Shown here: positions 4,141 through 6,230 of the stretch, one piece after another
How the letters are laid out: every line of letters starts with the position of its first letter
Numbering within the stretch: the first letter of the stretch is position 1
Origin: CAYNEI01 sp964396185
GTDB taxonomy: Archaea > Thermoplasmatota > SW-10-69-26
Direction of reading: 5' to 3'
Assembly: GCA_964396185.1 (NCBI GenBank)
Contig: CAYNEI010000092.1
Coordinates: 1-6,230 of the forward strand
Length of the DNA: 6,230 bases
Notes under the pieces: model-generated
Databases searched by the model: none
What the model was told of the DNA's origin: nothing
Seen by the model: the letters and a program-made list of their open reading frames with translations, nothing else
Made by a program: the position numbers and the translations under genes

Positions 4141-5307
4141 ATGGAGGCCACCCGGATGACGATCTTGATCACGAGCCTGCTCTTAGCCCTGGCCACGGCC
4201 GTGCCTGCCCTTGAGCAGGCCGACGAGGCCACAGGTCAGTGGCTGGCTGGCGACTGGCACGTGCACACCAGCGCGAGCCACGATGCCTGCGACCCACGCA
4301 ACGCCACCGGCTTCGTGACAGAGATGGACCTTGAGGATGGCTGCGGGGATGGCCCGCACACCCTCTCAGCGCCGGGCCGAGTGCGCATGCTCGAGGCCGA
4401 GTCCCGGGGCTTGGACTACGTGCGTCTCACCGACCACAACAACCTGGCTGGCCCCAAGGACGCCCGCGACGGGTACGACGGGCCGGTCACCCTGGTGCCG
4501 GGCTACGAGCACTCCCTGAGCGGAGGCCATGCGGGCATCTCCACTCTGGATCTCTTCGACCGTGGGCTCTTCGAGAGCCCCCCTGGGACGGCAGCCGGGT
4601 TCAACGATCTCATGGACGAGGTGCACGCGGCACCTGGCGGGCTGTTCGTGGTCAACCACCCCACCGACGGGGATGGCGAGGGCTGGATGCGTGACGGGTT
4701 CGACTGGTCCAGCGTCGACGCCTTCGAGGTCTGGAACATCCACTGGCTCTTCCGGGACGACGTGTTCCTGGGCACTGTGGGGACCAGCGAGAACGACGAG
4801 GCGCTTGAGCTGTGGACCAGCCTGCTCAACGATGGCCACGAGCTACCCATCGTGGGTGGCTCGGACAACCACTGGCTGGCCACCAGTGCCATCCAGGGCA
4901 TCGGCCAGCCCACGACATGGGTCTTCGCGGAGGCCAACACGCCTGAGGCCATCCTGGAGGCCGTTCACGATGGGCGCACGTACCTCTCCTGGGACTTCGC
5001 CGGACCACGCATCAGCCTGAGGGCCTCCAGCGCCTCGGTGACCGACGCCATGATCGGCGACACCGTGCCCACCGGCGAGCCCGTCACCTTCGAGGTCACC
5101 GTGACCGCCGCGGCCGCCGAGCGCGTCAGGCTCGTCACGTGTGATGGGATCCAGGACGAGCAACCGGCCACACCCGTTGGCTTCGAGGTCACCCTCACCT
5201 TCGAGCAGGCTTGCTGGGCGCGCGTGGATGTGCTGGACGTCGACGACGAGCTGGGGCCGAGCAAGCTCCTGTACCGGGGCCTCACGAGCCCGATCTACGT
5301 GCGGTGA
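4141..5307 (+). CDS. Secreted PHP-domain metallohydrolase, CehA/McbA type
   Basis: The protein is 388 aa, from ATG 4141 to TGA 5305-5307. Residues 1-23 form a signal peptide: M-x4-M, a hydrophobic ILITSLLLALATA core and a likely cut after VPA. The PHP metal-binding residues are present in order: GDWHVHTSASHDA (His40, His42), YVRLTDHNN (Asp98, His99), LVPGYEHS (Glu123), FVVNHPTDGD (His173), EVWN (about 196-199) and GGSDNHW (Asp242, His244). PHP enzymes are metal-dependent phosphoesterases or hydrolases, and CehA/McbA relatives hydrolyse carbamate or phosphoester substrates. The substrate here is unknown. From about residue 288 a beta-rich C-terminal domain follows (about 100 aa), with Cys334 and Cys358 that could form a disulfide outside the cell; Cys50 and Cys68 could form another. 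It is the only complete plus-strand gene in the window and is bracketed by two copies of one repeat. Confidence 0.88.
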   Translation: MEATRMTILITSLLLALATAVPALEQADEATGQWLAGDWHVHTSASHDACDPRNATGFVTEMDLEDGCGDGPHTLSAPGRVRMLEAESRGLDYVRLTDHNNLAGPKDARDGYDGPVTLVPGYEHSLSGGHAGISTLDLFDRGLFESPPGTAAGFNDLMDEVHAAPGGLFVVNHPTDGDGEGWMRDGFDWSSVDAFEVWNIHWLFRDDVFLGTVGTSENDEALELWTSLLNDGHELPIVGGSDNHWLATSAIQGIGQPTTWVFAEANTPEAILEAVHDGRTYLSWDFAGPRISLRASSASVTDAMIGDTVPTGEPVTFEVTVTAAAAERVRLVTCDGIQDEQPATPVGFEVTLTFEQACWARVDVLDVDDELGPSKLLYRGLTSPIYVR

Positions 5308-5310
5308 CGA

Positions 5311-5405
5311 CGGTTCACCACAAGGGCACAAGGGACACAAGGACGGAGAATTATAACCGTTATAATCCTGTTCTTTGTGCCCGTTGTGGCTTTTTGGTTC
5401 CGGGT
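5311..5405. repeat. Long imperfect palindrome, CACAAGG-family repeat, copy B
   Basis: The left arm (5311-5346) has three CACAAGG units at 5319, 5327 and 5336. The right arm (5371-5405) contains ttgtgcccgttgtgg (5375-5389), complementary to ccacaagggcacaa (5318-5331) apart from one extra base. The centre is an AT-rich palindrome (5350-5366). The left arm matches copy A over about 34 nt with three C/G differences. The element starts 4 nt after the PHP gene stop and ends 4 nt before the stop of the convergent dehydrogenase gene. It fills the whole intergenic space and could terminate both transcripts; the right arm includes ctttttgg (T5). Confidence 0.8.
5350..5366. repeat. AT-rich palindrome at the centre of repeat copy B
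   Basis: attataac (5350-5357), a single c, then gttataat (5359-5366) form a perfect odd palindrome. It is one of the most AT-rich stretches in the window and contains TATA-like sequence in both directions. Copy A has no equivalent at its centre. Confidence 0.7.
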
Positions 5406-5408
5406 TGG

Positions 5409-6230
5409 TCACTCGTAGCTGTAGAAGCCTTCCCCGCTCTTCTTGCCAAGCTTGCCCTCGGCCACCATCTCTCGCAAGAGCTTGGGTGGCTCGAAGCGCT
5501 CGCCCAGCTCGCCGGCGAGGTACTCGGCGATGTCCAGGCGGACGTCCAGGCCGATGAGATCCGTGAGCTTGAGCGGACCCATGGGGTGGCGGTAGCCCAG
5601 CTCCATGGCGGTGTCGATGGCCTCGGGGCTGGCCACCCCGTCCTCGACCATTCGGATGGCTTCCAGGCCCAGGGCCAGGCCGAGCCGGCTGGAGGCGAAG
5701 CCGGGGGCGTCTTGGACGACGATGGGGGTCTTGCCCGCCTGCTCGGCCCAGGCCACCGCGCGCTCGATGGTCTCGTCCGAGCTGCCAGGGCCTTGGACGA
5801 CCTCGACCAGCGCCATGATGTAGGGGGGGTTGAAGAAGTGCATCCCGCACAAGCGGGCGGGCTCGTCGAGCGCCTCAGCGATGGATGCGATGGAGAGCGA
5901 GCTCGTGTTCGTGGCCAGCAGCGCATCCGGGGGGGCATGCGCTTCCACCTTCTGGAACGTGCTCTGCTTGAGGGCCAGGTCCTCCGGGATGGCCTCGATG
6001 ACCAGGCTGGTCCCATCCACAGCGGCGGCCAGGTCGGTGCTTGTGTAGAGCTTCGAGAGCGCCTGGTCACGCTCCTCCAGGGTCACCTTGCCCCGATCGA
6101 CCCCCTTGGCCAGGGCCTGGTCGATGCTGGCCATCCCCTGCTCGAGGGGCTGATCAGCGATGTCGTAGAGGGTGGTCGGGTGGCCAGCCTGGGCGGCGAC
6201 CAGGGCGATGCCGTGGCCCATGGTCCCAGC
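5409..6230 (-). CDS. hbd: 3-hydroxyacyl-CoA (3-hydroxybutyryl-CoA) dehydrogenase, 5' end beyond window
   Basis: The stop TGA is at 5411-5409 and the frame is still open at base 6230. Reading past the ATG at 6221 gives GAGTMGHGIA, the NAD-binding GxGxxG loop, so that ATG is internal and only about 5-10 N-terminal residues are missing. Counting from that Met, other hallmarks are EAIPEDLALKQSTF (76-89), NTSSLSI (105-111, catalytic Ser region), GMHFFNPP (126-133, catalytic His), DAPGFASSRLGLALGLEAIRMVEDGVAS (171-198) and the C-terminal dimerisation domain with HPMGPLKLTDLIGLD (212-226) and KSGEGFYSYE at the end. Size (about 280 aa) fits single-domain Hbd/PaaH enzymes rather than FadB fusions. It interconverts 3-hydroxyacyl-CoA and 3-oxoacyl-CoA with NAD(P)H in cytosolic beta-oxidation or butyryl-CoA metabolism. 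No crotonase or thiolase gene is within view. Confidence 0.94.
   Translation of the reverse strand, partial: AGTMGHGIALVAAQAGHPTTLYDIADQPLEQGMASIDQALAKGVDRGKVTLEERDQALSKLYTSTDLAAAVDGTSLVIEAIPEDLALKQSTFQKVEAHAPPDALLATNTSSLSIASIAEALDEPARLCGMHFFNPPYIMALVEVVQGPGSSDETIERAVAWAEQAGKTPIVVQDAPGFASSRLGLALGLEAIRMVEDGVASPEAIDTAMELGYRHPMGPLKLTDLIGLDVRLDIAEYLAGELGERFEPPKLLREMVAEGKLGKKSGEGFYSYE

Noticed and set aside
4366..4839. 157-codon minus-strand frame inside the PHP gene
   Set aside because: It is antisense to a complete PHP domain with intact metal ligands, and has no start signals or domain of its own.
5319..5342. Periodic CACAAGG units as a CRISPR-like array
   Set aside because: The unit is 7 nt with 8-9 nt spacing and no spacers, in an arm of a palindrome. 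No cas gene is present.
4843..5850. 335-codon minus-strand open frame spanning the PHP gene, repeat copy B and part of the dehydrogenase
   Set aside because: It runs antisense to one gene, through a palindromic repeat and out of frame in another. The middle (HNGHKE..., LCPLCPCGE) is translated repeat.

Overview
The window looks like a high-GC archaeal scaffold, probably a metagenome-assembled genome, since it contains a scaffold gap of exactly 100 N. The strongest taxonomic signal is the tRNA-Gln(UUG). It has an A1-U72 acceptor pair, an A discriminator and no encoded CCA, which is archaeal-type and unlike the U1-A72 tRNA-Gln of bacteria. TATA-box-like motifs about 25 nt upstream of start codons without a Shine-Dalgarno (SD) sequence agree with this. 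Thermoplasmatota or another euryarchaeal lineage would fit, but that placement is inference.

Layout, left to right: (1) the 3' part of a DsbA/2-hydroxychromene-2-carboxylate isomerase-like gene (+), convergent at 9 nt with a small SchA/CurD-like gene (-); (2) tRNA-Gln (-), followed on its own transcript by a nested stem-loop; (3) a 313-nt non-coding stretch (1012-1324) holding the gap, a perfect palindrome beside it and a run of hairpins; (4) a minus-strand series of a PaaI-like thioesterase, two very small ORFs and glpD; (5) a plus-strand gene for a secreted PHP-domain metallohydrolase, flanked on both sides by large imperfect palindromes of one repeat family; (6) a 3-hydroxyacyl-CoA dehydrogenase (-) running off the right edge.

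The recognisable enzymes are general metabolism: acyl-CoA turnover (3-hydroxyacyl-CoA dehydrogenase, thioesterase), glycerol-3-phosphate oxidation, a thioredoxin-fold isomerase or oxidoreductase and an exported phosphoesterase. They do not form one evident pathway or operon, and I see no defence, mobile or biosynthetic system.

The most novel items are two tiny minus-strand ORFs (47 and 27 codons). Their N-termini align without gaps (M-x2-[FL]-x-R-I-P-[FL]-x3-[WY]-[RK]-P-x2-R), both end in acidic tails, and each has an ATACCCC-containing TATA-like element about 25 nt before its ATG. The second item is the repeat family that brackets the only complete plus-strand gene.
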